Below are positions 44,011-52,543 of a DNA stretch of 64,000 nt, in pieces (positions within the stretch are counted from its first letter, which is position 1; every line of letters begins with the position of its first letter). Location: positions 310,001 through 374,000 of the forward strand of contig CALSQD010000001.1 in assembly GCA_943788405.1 (NCBI GenBank). Reading direction: 5' to 3'. This DNA comes from an uncultured Flavobacteriales bacterium (GTDB taxonomy: Bacteria; Bacteroidota; Bacteroidia; Flavobacteriales; BACL11). The position numbers were made by a program, and so were the translations under genes. The notes under the pieces were generated by a model that did no database searches, was not told the origin of the DNA, and saw only the letters and a list, made by a program, of their open reading frames with translations.

Positions 44011-46029
44011 TTATTCTTTAATTAATTTTCTAGTTTCATTCCAATCACTCCCTTCAAATTTAATTTGATACATTCCTTTAGAAAGTGTTGAAATATTTAA
44101 ATATTCTTTATCTGAAACTTTATTTTCTAATACTAATCTTCCATTAATATCATATATTTTAACAAGTGTATTTTCCTCTTTTAAGTTTGAAATATAAATA
44201 TTATCAGTAGCTGGGTTAGGGAAAATATTTATTCTATCAGGACCATTTAAATTTAAAGATGTTGAAGTAGAACCACAAGCTATATATCCTGTATTTACTG
44301 CAGTTGTTATAGTTGTAGATGATCCGTTATCTATTCTATTACCATTATCTATTAACATACCAACAATATGAATTTGAGATTGATCCCAAGAAGGATCTAA
44401 AGTAAATTCAAAACAAATTGTTTCAGAATCTCCAGTAACAAAAGAAGTAGTACTTAAAGGTTCTCCATTAAATGAAGGGGCAATACTTCTACCAACATGA
44501 CGATATATCATTTGAGAAAAAGGAACAGAAGAAGGTAAAGTATTCCAATCAACACCATCTACATCAATTAATGAATTACCACCACTATAAGCATTGGATT
44601 GGTTATATTGTGTATTATTTCCAGTCACTGAATCCTCAACAATTACACAAGCTAATTTATAATTACCATTAGTAGTTGATTGAAAATCAACCGTTAATGA
44701 AACTTTAAGTATATTTCCATTTAATTCTGCTCCATTAGTTATTATTCCTTTAGGATCAATCATAATTCTTTGTAAAAAATTATTTTTAAATGTAGAAGGG
44801 TCAATTTCTGTTCCTCTATCAACAACCCCACTTGGATACCCACTAATACTTCCTCCTAAACCATTATCATAATCTGCATCTGCCATAGGATCTCCATTAT
44901 GAACTGCAATTCCTTGCCAATAACCTTCATAATCTTTATCCATCCAATTTAATGCTACTGCTCCTCTTGGACACCATCCACACCAAGTACCTGTTGCTTC
45001 TTCTCCTATTACTAATTTACCTGCAGCTGGTATAATTGCATCAATTTGATTTGTCATTACATCATCATTAGGATTATCATCTTGTCCTAAACCATTTACG
45101 TTATAAACAGTTGCAGTTCCTATATTTGTACCTCCAATTAAATTAATAGTATTTAAAAAATTAACTTGATAAGTAGCTAAACTAACTAAATTAATACCTG
45201 TTATATTTTCTGTAATAGTATTTCCATTATATTCAAAATCAACATTAAAAGAAGTAATATTATTTAATCCTAAATTTCTTATATCAATAGAAGGATTTTT
45301 TAACTGACCTGCAATACCTGAAATATTTGGAGAATTTAAAACATGTGCATTTAAAGTATCTAATTGTAAAGGTGTATAAGTATAACAAATATCATCTATA
45401 TAAAATTCATGTCCAATAATAGGATATAAATCCAATGACGCAATTTTATTAACTGTATTAGTAAAACTTCCTTGTGAAATTCCATCAATAAATAATTCCC
45501 ATAAGTTATTTGTTAAATCACATGTTACTTTTAATTCAAACCATTGTCCTTCAGGATAAGTAGAAGTTAAATAATTTATTCCACTTCCTGTATTTTCTAA
45601 AACTATAGTTCCTAAATCCATTTTAACATCTAAACTCCAAGTAGTTCCAGGAGTTGCTTCAGCCTGAAAATTAAAATAAGCTCCAGTATTAGTATTAACA
45701 TAAAAATTTGAAACAAATTCAAAATCACCAAGCGTATAAGGTGCACCAGAACCAAAAGGTAAAACAACATCTTGGCTTCCTTGAGTAGCACCAGAAAATA
45801 AATACAAAGAATTATTTCCACTTGAGGCTAAAATATTACTCACATTAGCATCATCCGCATAAGGAGGAGTTGGTGCAGAAATTGACCCCCATGTTTCCCA
45901 ATCACTTGAAGTTTGTGCAATAGGATCTCCGTTTTGGTATCCTTCAAAATCATCACAGAAAGTAACTTGCTGTGCATTAATTGTTGCTCCTAAAAATAAA
46001 GCAGTACAAAGTGTAAAAATTCTTTTCAT
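44011..46029 (-). CDS. Omp28-like secreted protein with T9SS type A sorting domain
   Basis: 672-aa exported protein. Signal peptide MKRIFTLCTALFLGATINA, then a LamG-like beta domain (about residues 20-210), a linker, an Omp28-like thioredoxin-fold domain with GEEATGTWCGWCPRGAVAL (a C-x-x-C motif in the redox position) and SGYPSGVVDRG, and a C-terminal type A sorting domain (NIFPNPATDNIYISNL ... YDINGRLVLE ... KGMYQIKF). It should be exported by the T9SS and attached to the surface. The gene is more AT-rich in codon choice than most neighbours. The stop abuts that of rnr. A 555-base gap precedes the start. Confidence 0.88.
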   Translation of the reverse strand: MKRIFTLCTALFLGATINAQQVTFCDDFEGYQNGDPIAQTSSDWETWGSISAPTPPYADDANVSNILASSGNNSLYLFSGATQGSQDVVLPFGSGAPYTLGDFEFVSNFYVNTNTGAYFNFQAEATPGTTWSLDVKMDLGTIVLENTGSGINYLTSTYPEGQWFELKVTCDLTNNLWELFIDGISQGSFTNTVNKIASLDLYPIIGHEFYIDDICYTYTPLQLDTLNAHVLNSPNISGIAGQLKNPSIDIRNLGLNNITSFNVDFEYNGNTITENITGINLVSLATYQVNFLNTINLIGGTNIGTATVYNVNGLGQDDNPNDDVMTNQIDAIIPAAGKLVIGEEATGTWCGWCPRGAVALNWMDKDYEGYWQGIAVHNGDPMADADYDNGLGGSISGYPSGVVDRGTEIDPSTFKNNFLQRIMIDPKGIITNGAELNGNILKVSLTVDFQSTTNGNYKLACVIVEDSVTGNNTQYNQSNAYSGGNSLIDVDGVDWNTLPSSVPFSQMIYRHVGRSIAPSFNGEPLSTTSFVTGDSETICFEFTLDPSWDQSQIHIVGMLIDNGNRIDNGSSTTITTAVNTGYIACGSTSTSLNLNGPDRINIFPNPATDNIYISNLKEENTLVKIYDINGRLVLENKVSDKEYLNISTLSKGMYQIKFEGSDWNETRKLIKE

Positions 46030-46584
46030 AATTTAAGTTTTTTATTGAGGGTTAAAAGTATTAAAAATAATTGAATTCAAAATAATACTTAACAGTAATC
46101 ATATTATATATAAGTATTGATTAATTTAAAATTAAAAAGAAATATGATAAATATATATAGCTGTTAGTATAGTTGAAAATTTTTTACTTCTAAAATTGCT
46201 TTATTTATTTTTTAAATTTAGTTGACAATTATTAATAGTAAATGTTAATTTTTTAATTTTAAAAATCAATATGTTAAATAGTATATTAACAAAAAAATAA
46301 AAATGTTAATAAGGTAAATTGATAGTATTTTTTAATAAATAAACTTATTTTTACAACCAATAAAAGTTAATAACTACACTTAAAAGTAAAAAGTAAAAAA
46401 CAATAAGTTTAGTTCTTTTAAAAATTAATAAAAGAGCTAGATAATTTAATAATATACCTTAGATGAACTTATTATTTTTAATTATTCATTTATTAACAAT
46501 TATAAAATGGAAATTATTAATAACTCAATTTTAGTTACTAGATTAAATTATATAAATACTAACAGACTGTTAAAAAAATAAATT
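46030..46584. other. very AT-rich intergenic region
   Basis: 555 bases between the divergent Omp28-like and rpiB genes, composed almost entirely of A and T, with many TTAATAA- and TTAACA-like words. I see no TTATCCACA-type DnaA boxes, no strong GC hairpin and no RNA gene. It probably holds promoters for both flanking genes. A 24-codon reading frame (46507-46581) lies at its right edge, 3 bases before rpiB. Confidence 0.6.
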
Positions 46585-47016
46585 ATGAAAATAGGATTAG
46601 CATGTGATCATGCAGGTTTTGATTACAAAGAAAAAATAAAAGAGTACTTATCTAGTAAAGGTAATACAATTACTGATTGTGGATGTTATTCATTAGAGAG
46701 TGTTGATTATCCTGATTTTGCACATAAACTTGCTGAATCTATAGAAAAAAATGATAATGAACTGGGAATTCAGTTTTGTGGAACAGGTAATGGAATTAAT
46801 ATGAGTGCTAATAAACACCAAGGAATTCGTGCAGCACTTTGTTGGAATTCACATATTGCAGAACAAGCCCGACTACATAATAATGCAAATATACTAACTA
46901 TGCCAGCTCGTCATTTAAAATGGGAAGAAGTTACTGCAATTGTTGATACTTTTTTAAGTACACAATTTGAAGGAGGAAGACATGAAAGAAGAGTAAATAA
47001 AATAGCTTGTTGTTAA
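46585..47016 (+). CDS. rpiB: ribose-5-phosphate isomerase B
   Basis: Interconverts ribose-5-phosphate and ribulose-5-phosphate. 143 aa. MKIGLACDHAGFDYK with the D-H pair, QFCGTGNGINMSANKHQGIRA (anion-binding loop with the catalytic cysteine in place) and HNNANILTMPARHL are family signatures. The start ATG follows an AT-rich leader. The M28 peptidase gene begins one base after the stop, so the two are co-transcribed. Confidence 0.94.
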   Translation: MKIGLACDHAGFDYKEKIKEYLSSKGNTITDCGCYSLESVDYPDFAHKLAESIEKNDNELGIQFCGTGNGINMSANKHQGIRAALCWNSHIAEQARLHNNANILTMPARHLKWEEVTAIVDTFLSTQFEGGRHERRVNKIACC

Positions 47017-47017
47017 T

Positions 47018-48046
47018 ATGAAAAAAATAATATTCATCCTTTTTATAGGATTATCAATTACTGCTTTTTCTCAAGAAAATGTAAAATATGCAGAAACAAT
47101 AATTGCTGCTGATTTAGAAAAACACCTTATAATACTTGCATCTGATTCTTTAGAAGGTAGAGAAACAGGTAAGCCAGGACAAAAAATGGCTGCAGACTAT
47201 ATAATGAATCATTTTAAAAATATAGGAATTCCACCTTATAAAGGTAAAAAGTACTATCAAAAATTTAAAGTAAAATCAAGAAAACACATGTGTAAATGTG
47301 ATGATTGCGATATGTCTTTTATGAAAAAAATACTTGGACAAAAGAAAAAAATTAAAGGAGAAAATGTACTAGGCTTTATTGAAGGAACAGATTTAAAAGA
47401 AGAATTAATTATTATTACTGCACATTATGATCATCTAGGAAAACACGACAGTTTAATTTTTAATGGTGCTGATGATGATGGTAGTGGAACAGTAGCTGCA
47501 ATGGAAATTGCAGAAGCATTTATGTTAGCTAAAAAAGCAGGAAACGGACCAAGAAGATCTGTTTTAGTAATGGCAGTTTCAGGAGAAGAAAAAGGATTAT
47601 TAGGAAGTAAATATTATACTAACCATCCCATCTATCCTTTGGAAAATACGGTAGCAAATCTTAATATTGATATGATTGGAAGAATTGGTGATTTCCATAG
47701 CGACCCTAATTATGTATATTTAATAGGGTCTGATATGTTAAGTACAGAATTACATAATATAAGTGAAGCTGTAAATGAAGAATATATAGGTTTGGATTTA
47801 GATTATACTTTTAATAAAGAGGATGATCCTAATCGATATTATTATCGTTCAGATCATTATAATTTTGCTAAAAATAATATTCCAGTTATTTTTTATTTTA
47901 ATGGTATTCATGAAGATTACCACAAAGTAACTGATACAGTAGAAAAGATTGATTTTAATAAAATAGAAACCATTACAAGGTTAATATTTTTAACTGCTTG
48001 GGAAGTTGCTAATAAAGATGAAAGGTTGGTAGTAGATAAAGAGTAG
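47018..48046 (+). CDS. secreted M28 family zinc peptidase
   Basis: 342-aa exported aminopeptidase-like enzyme. Signal peptide MKKIIFILFIGLSITAFS; the M28 metal-site motifs are TAHYDHLGKHDS, NGADDDGSGTVAAMEIA, AVSGEEKGLLGSKY and NLNIDMIGR, with a late FNGIHEDYHKVTDT histidine. An odd insertion C92-K-C94-D-D-C97 lies before the catalytic region (see findings). It begins one base after rpiB and its stop abuts that of the convergent lipoprotein gene. It should act in the periplasm or outside the cell. Confidence 0.92.
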   Translation: MKKIIFILFIGLSITAFSQENVKYAETIIAADLEKHLIILASDSLEGRETGKPGQKMAADYIMNHFKNIGIPPYKGKKYYQKFKVKSRKHMCKCDDCDMSFMKKILGQKKKIKGENVLGFIEGTDLKEELIIITAHYDHLGKHDSLIFNGADDDGSGTVAAMEIAEAFMLAKKAGNGPRRSVLVMAVSGEEKGLLGSKYYTNHPIYPLENTVANLNIDMIGRIGDFHSDPNYVYLIGSDMLSTELHNISEAVNEEYIGLDLDYTFNKEDDPNRYYYRSDHYNFAKNNIPVIFYFNGIHEDYHKVTDTVEKIDFNKIETITRLIFLTAWEVANKDERLVVDKE

Positions 48047-48721
48047 TTATTGACAACTTTCGCTAAAGTAAATTTGATCATCAATATTTGTCCAATTATT
48101 TGTTGACCAAACACTATTATCTACCTCTACACACCCAAGGTTATGACAGTTTGTAATTGATAAATTTAACTGAGAATTTAAGCCATTTTTTAAATTAAGA
48201 CTACTTAATGAAGAACCACTAATAGTTAATTGTTTAAGGTTTTTAAAATCTTCTATACCTGTAAGGTTAGAAACTCCAGAAGTACCTGTAATCCAAGGAG
48301 CAATAATTAAAGACTCTTGGGTTAATAGTTCGGTATAAACATAATTATTATTAGGTATCATATCACCATGCGTGTTATTGGGATTCCCAACTCCATACTC
48401 CTCTCTTTCAAGATATGCTTCAAATTTATCATCAGGAATGTAGGTTTTATCACAACTAGAAAGATAAATGCAACCGTTATTATTGCCAAGCTCGTCCCAT
48501 GGATCATAGTTACAAGCTGCAGGGTCAGCACAACCTAAGCAAGAATAATCACAATATTGACCGTTATTAGATTGAGGCTCACCATAATTACATGCTATTG
48601 AATCTGTACATCCTTCTATAGTATTGGTGTTAGCATTATTAAGATAATCTAAAAGCTCAGAATTTTCTTCACACGAACTTAAAGTAAAGATAATAGCAAT
48701 AAAATAAATTAAATATTTCAT
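48047..48721 (-). CDS. lipoprotein with Cys-rich repeats and leucine-rich-like C-terminal region
   Basis: 224-aa predicted lipoprotein. Signal MKYLIYFIAIIFTLSSC with a lipobox at C17. Residues ~35-85 contain two cysteine repeats of the form GC-D-x-ACNY (CTDSIACNYGEP and CADPAACNYDPW), a pattern frequent in secreted proteins of marine Bacteroidota. The C-terminal half (LKQLTISGSSLSSLNLKNGL ... LNLSITNCHNLGCVEV) resembles a short leucine-rich repeat stack. Function unknown; surface exposure is likely. A terminator lies upstream of its own start, between it and the ALDH gene. Confidence 0.75.
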   Translation of the reverse strand: MKYLIYFIAIIFTLSSCEENSELLDYLNNANTNTIEGCTDSIACNYGEPQSNNGQYCDYSCLGCADPAACNYDPWDELGNNNGCIYLSSCDKTYIPDDKFEAYLEREEYGVGNPNNTHGDMIPNNNYVYTELLTQESLIIAPWITGTSGVSNLTGIEDFKNLKQLTISGSSLSSLNLKNGLNSQLNLSITNCHNLGCVEVDNSVWSTNNWTNIDDQIYFSESCQ

Positions 48722-48797
48722 TTTAAAAAATGTATTTATTAATATGACACAAAAATAAATAACTTAAAATAAAGTGTTATGCTAAGCATAGTAAATG

Positions 48798-48830
48798 AAA
48801 AAACCCCACTCTAAGGAGTAGGGTTTTATT
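48798..48830. terminator. intrinsic terminator downstream of the ALDH gene
   Basis: AAAACCC (48800-48806) pairs with GGGTTTT (48821-48827), extended by ACT with AGT after a one-base mismatch on each side, loop CTAAGG. A-tract before and T-tract after. It lies 41 bases beyond the ALDH stop on the minus strand. Confidence 0.7.
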
Positions 48831-48868
48831 ATTATTTAGCAACTAAAAACTAGTAACTAATAACAGCC

Positions 48869-50401
48869 TTACAAATCAAACTTAATACCTTGTGCTAAAG
48901 GTAATTCAGCAGTATAGTTAATTGTGTTTGTTTGTCTTCTCATGTAAATTTTCCAAGCATCAGAACCACTTTCTCTTCCTCCACCCGTTTCTTTTTCACC
49001 ACCAAAAGCACCACCAATTTCAGCACCTGAAGTACCAATATTTACATTTGCAATTCCGCAATCAGAACCAGCAGTAGAAAGGAATTTTTCAGCCTCACGC
49101 AAGTTAGTTGTCATAATAGCAGATGATAAACCTTGCTTAACTCCATTTTGCATTTCAATAGCTTCCTCTAATTCAGTATATTTCATTATGTATAAGATAG
49201 GAGCAAAAGTCTCATCTTGTACAATTTGGAAATGGTTTTCAGCTTCAATAATTACTGGCTTAACATAACAACCACTTTCATAGCCTTTACCTTCTAATAC
49301 ACCACCTTCAACCAATACATTACCACCTTCCTCTTTCGCTTTTTCAATAGCGTTTAAGTACATGTTTACAGCATCTGTATCAATTAGTGGTCCAACATGA
49401 TTACTTTCATCTAAAGGATTACCAATAGATAATTGAGTGTAAGCTTTCGCTAATTTATTCTTCACCTCATCATAAACTGATTCATGAATGATTAGTCTTC
49501 TTGTAGAAGTACATCTTTGTCCGCAAGTACCAACAGCACCAAATAATGCACCAATAATTGTAATTTCTAAATCAGCATTTGGAGTAATGATAATTGCATT
49601 ATTACCTCCTAATTCTAATAATGATGTTCCGAATCTTTTAGCCACTTCCGCACCTACAATTCTTCCCATTCTTGTTGATCCTGTAGCAGAAATTAATGGT
49701 AATCTATCGTCAGAAGTCATCATCTCCCCTACTTTATAATCTCCATTTACGATACAAGAAATTCCTTCTGGTAAATTATTTTCTTTTGCTACTTCATTCC
49801 ATATATTTTGACAAGCAACTGCACATAAAGGTGCTTTTTCTGATGCTTTCCAAACACAAGTATCTCCTGAAATCCAAGCTAAAGCTGTATTCCAATTCCA
49901 CACAGCAACTGGGAAATTAAATGCAGAAATAATACCAACTACACCAAGCGGATGATATTGTTCGTACATTCTATGTCCTGGGCGTTCAGAGTGCATAGTT
50001 AAACCATGTAACTGACGAGATAATCCAACTGCAAAATCACAAATATCAATCATTTCTTGTACCTCACCTAAACCTTCCTGTAAGGATTTCCCCATTTCGT
50101 AAGAAACCAATTCTCCTAATTCTTGCTTATAAGCTCTTAATTTTTCTCCATATTGGCGAACAATTTCTCCTCTAAGTGGTGCAGGCTTTAATCTCCAATC
50201 CTTAAATGCAGCTGTTGCAGCTTGCATTACTTTTTCATATTCCTCAGGAGTAGTTGCAGTAACCTTTCCAATTAAACTTCCATCTACTGGTGAGTAAGAT
50301 TCAATTTCAGCTCCACATCCAAATGAATTAGCTCCTGTTGAAGTACCATTGTTAGATGCTTTAATTCCTAATACATCTAATGTTTTTTTAATATCAATCA
50401 T
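48869..50401 (-). CDS. ALDH7-type aldehyde dehydrogenase (aminoadipate-semialdehyde dehydrogenase-like)
   Basis: 510-aa NAD-dependent dehydrogenase. LGVVGIISAFNFPVAVWNWN, LLELGGNNAIII with the general-base glutamate, and GTCGQRCTSTRRLIIH with the catalytic cysteine are clear. Overall pattern and length fit the ALDH7/antiquitin group, which oxidises 2-aminoadipate semialdehyde in lysine breakdown. No other lysine-degradation gene is in the window, so the substrate is inferred from family only. It is transcribed on the minus strand after a 93-base gap, perhaps alone, and ends before a terminator. Confidence 0.93.
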   Translation of the reverse strand: MIDIKKTLDVLGIKASNNGTSTGANSFGCGAEIESYSPVDGSLIGKVTATTPEEYEKVMQAATAAFKDWRLKPAPLRGEIVRQYGEKLRAYKQELGELVSYEMGKSLQEGLGEVQEMIDICDFAVGLSRQLHGLTMHSERPGHRMYEQYHPLGVVGIISAFNFPVAVWNWNTALAWISGDTCVWKASEKAPLCAVACQNIWNEVAKENNLPEGISCIVNGDYKVGEMMTSDDRLPLISATGSTRMGRIVGAEVAKRFGTSLLELGGNNAIIITPNADLEITIIGALFGAVGTCGQRCTSTRRLIIHESVYDEVKNKLAKAYTQLSIGNPLDESNHVGPLIDTDAVNMYLNAIEKAKEEGGNVLVEGGVLEGKGYESGCYVKPVIIEAENHFQIVQDETFAPILYIMKYTELEEAIEMQNGVKQGLSSAIMTTNLREAEKFLSTAGSDCGIANVNIGTSGAEIGGAFGGEKETGGGRESGSDAWKIYMRRQTNTINYTAELPLAQGIKFDL

Positions 50402-50494
50402 TGTAATTTGTTTTTATAAAATGAGAGTGCAAAATTATGAAAAAAGATGAGGTAGGCTTTTATAGAAACAGCTAGTTTTTATAAGCGATAATTT

Positions 50495-51247
50495 TCAATC
50501 TTCTGTTTTGCTAAATAATTCTGTATCCTCTAGCATATATTCCAATATTGGTCGGCATCTATTTTTACAAGCAGGATAGTAGGCACCATGCATTTTCCCT
50601 TTATTTTCAATAGCACTTCCCCACCAAAACTCAGCTAAAGCAATTGGTTTTAATTTGTGTTGAATAGCATATTGTAATAATTTAGGAGCAGCACACTCAC
50701 CACTTGCTGCAGGAGGATTTCCTTGAGATGAATCTTTAAAAATTGCTAATAGATTTTTTTCTTCTCCAGATAAGTTTAAAAAGTTGTAGTTTTCAAAAAG
50801 GCGTTTTTGTAAGCCTATTGATTTTTGTTTCCTGCTTTCTTTTAGTGTAATAACCTCTGAAGGTGAATTACTGGTTTTAATTTGATTTCCAATTTCAGTT
50901 AATTCTATCATTCCTTTATTGATAAAAAAATCATCTATAGAATCATCAAAAACTGAGGGGATAAACTTTTTACATATAGTGTTTTCGGGTAGTTTACCTG
51001 ATGCGGTTCCTAAAAATGAATATTTTCCCCCTTGCTCTTGAACTACAAGAATCCCAAACATTTTCCCTCTTTGTTTGTGAAAATTATATTTCCATATTTT
51101 TGCTTCTTCTGTAATAAACTCTTGAAATTCTTTTGCTGCTATTTTTGCAATTTCAGGAACAGATGTGCTAAAAGGGTTATTAAGTTTTATGGAAATATTA
51201 ATGGATGAAATATCCGTTTTAAACTTAAAAAGGAAATTATTATCCAT
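50495..51247 (-). CDS. orphan N-terminal domain of the long RluA-type pseudouridine synthases
   Basis: 250-aa protein that matches the N-terminal extension found in long (about 550 aa) RluA-family enzymes of Bacteroidota: KMFGILVVQEQGGKYSFLG, NPPAASGECAAPKLLQYA, LKPIALAEFWWG and GAYYPACKNRCRPILEYML. The catalytic pseudouridine synthase domain is absent, and the 93 bases up to the ALDH gene do not encode it. There is no frameshift, so this looks like a stable stand-alone version. Possible role: RNA or protein binding partner of a synthase encoded elsewhere. It starts 10 bases downstream of the antiporter gene. Confidence 0.78.
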   Translation of the reverse strand: MDNNFLFKFKTDISSINISIKLNNPFSTSVPEIAKIAAKEFQEFITEEAKIWKYNFHKQRGKMFGILVVQEQGGKYSFLGTASGKLPENTICKKFIPSVFDDSIDDFFINKGMIELTEIGNQIKTSNSPSEVITLKESRKQKSIGLQKRLFENYNFLNLSGEEKNLLAIFKDSSQGNPPAASGECAAPKLLQYAIQHKLKPIALAEFWWGSAIENKGKMHGAYYPACKNRCRPILEYMLEDTELFSKTED

Positions 51248-51257
51248 TAGGTAATTA

Positions 51258-52541
51258 TTAAAGGGTATTATCTTCTAAATTATCATCAGAAATTAAGCTG
51301 TTTTCTTCATCACCCTCCAAAAGCTCATCTTCTTCATATTCTCCAATTTGAGCTAATTTATTCTTATTTACAATCATTGACCAAGTCATAACAAGGCAGC
51401 TTCCTAAAATAACAAATAACAAAACTCCTTGAAATTCAGGGCCTATGCTTAACTCTTTAGGAATAGCAAAAAACAAAAGTATAGTTATCAATCCTCTTGG
51501 GGCTAAAAACAGTTGTGGGTTTATGTCCCTACCATTAAACAAGAATAATACCAAAGCTCTAACCAAATAGATAATAGCTAAAATAACAAGTCCAATTCCA
51601 ATAACTTTAAAACTTAATAAGCTTCCCAAAAAAACCGACCAACCAAATATAATAAAGAAGAAAGTTCGCACTACAAAAGCAGTTTCAGCCGTTACAACTT
51701 TCATGTCCTCTAGCACATGTTCTACTTTTTCCACATTTAATAATTTCATCAATCCTCCCCTAAAAAATACTTTGTAGTTATTTAAAATCATTCCAAAGAT
51801 TAATATAATTAACAAAGATGACATGTGCATCATTTTACCCACAGCATACAATAAAAGTAAGATAGCAATAAGTAAGAAAAGCTTTACATGCCCTTTTATA
51901 TTCTGGAAAATATAAATCAAAATATAAGAAATGATGATAGAGAAAATAACAGTTAATGCTAAATTGCCAAACACCTCACCATACACACTTTCCCCTCCAG
52001 GAGAGCCAACCATAGTTAAGACGCTATAAAAACCAATTATCCCGACAATATCCGACAATGTACTTTCGTAAATCATAAATTCACGCTTATCCTCATCTAA
52101 ATCATCAATACTTGGTAGAATGATTGCAGAGCTTAAAATAGATAATGGAATTGTATACAATAAAGCGTTTAACACCTCAACACCCATAATATAATTAAGT
52201 GCTAATGCTGCCAAATAAGCTGTTCCTGCCAATCCTATTAAAGCAACTAAAAAGGATTTTATAATTAAACCTACTTTTTCTTTCAATAACTTTAAATCCA
52301 ATGCAGCTTCTAGTACAATTAGGATTAACCCAACCACCCCAAGCACTTCCAAAATAGGTAATAAATCAGGCTTTGGAAATCCTGAAAATCGTAAGAAATA
52401 ATTTATTCCAATTCCCAATCCAATCAACAATAGCACAGCAGGAATTCCTGATTTTTTAGCGTAAAGATTAAAGAAGTAAGAAATTATAATCGTTACCGAA
52501 AATATAATTATTAGATGATATGTGCTTAATGCTTCAAACAA
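51258..52541 (-). CDS. cation:proton antiporter (CPA family)
   Basis: 427-aa membrane protein with about 12 helices. AVLLLIGLGIGINYF, VLGVVGLILIVLEAALDLKL and YESTLSDIVGIIGFY (with the S-D pair of the ion-binding helix) match monovalent cation:proton antiporters of the CPA1/CPA2 type. The C-terminal cytoplasmic tail is short and strongly acidic (EYEEDELLEGDEEN), possibly regulatory. It exchanges protons for sodium or potassium; the ion cannot be told. It starts 2 bases after rseP in a minus-strand run M23-GH3-dxr-rseP-antiporter-RluA-like. Confidence 0.9.
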   Translation of the reverse strand: MFEALSTYHLIIIFSVTIIISYFFNLYAKKSGIPAVLLLIGLGIGINYFLRFSGFPKPDLLPILEVLGVVGLILIVLEAALDLKLLKEKVGLIIKSFLVALIGLAGTAYLAALALNYIMGVEVLNALLYTIPLSILSSAIILPSIDDLDEDKREFMIYESTLSDIVGIIGFYSVLTMVGSPGGESVYGEVFGNLALTVIFSIIISYILIYIFQNIKGHVKLFLLIAILLLLYAVGKMMHMSSLLIILIFGMILNNYKVFFRGGLMKLLNVEKVEHVLEDMKVVTAETAFVVRTFFFIIFGWSVFLGSLLSFKVIGIGLVILAIIYLVRALVLFLFNGRDINPQLFLAPRGLITILLFFAIPKELSIGPEFQGVLLFVILGSCLVMTWSMIVNKNKLAQIGEYEEDELLEGDEENSLISDDNLEDNTL

Positions 52542-52543
52542 AT

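Noticed and set aside
46030-46584. AT-rich gap as a replication origin
   Set aside because: No TTATCCACA-like DnaA boxes and no dnaA, dnaN or gidA-type neighbours.
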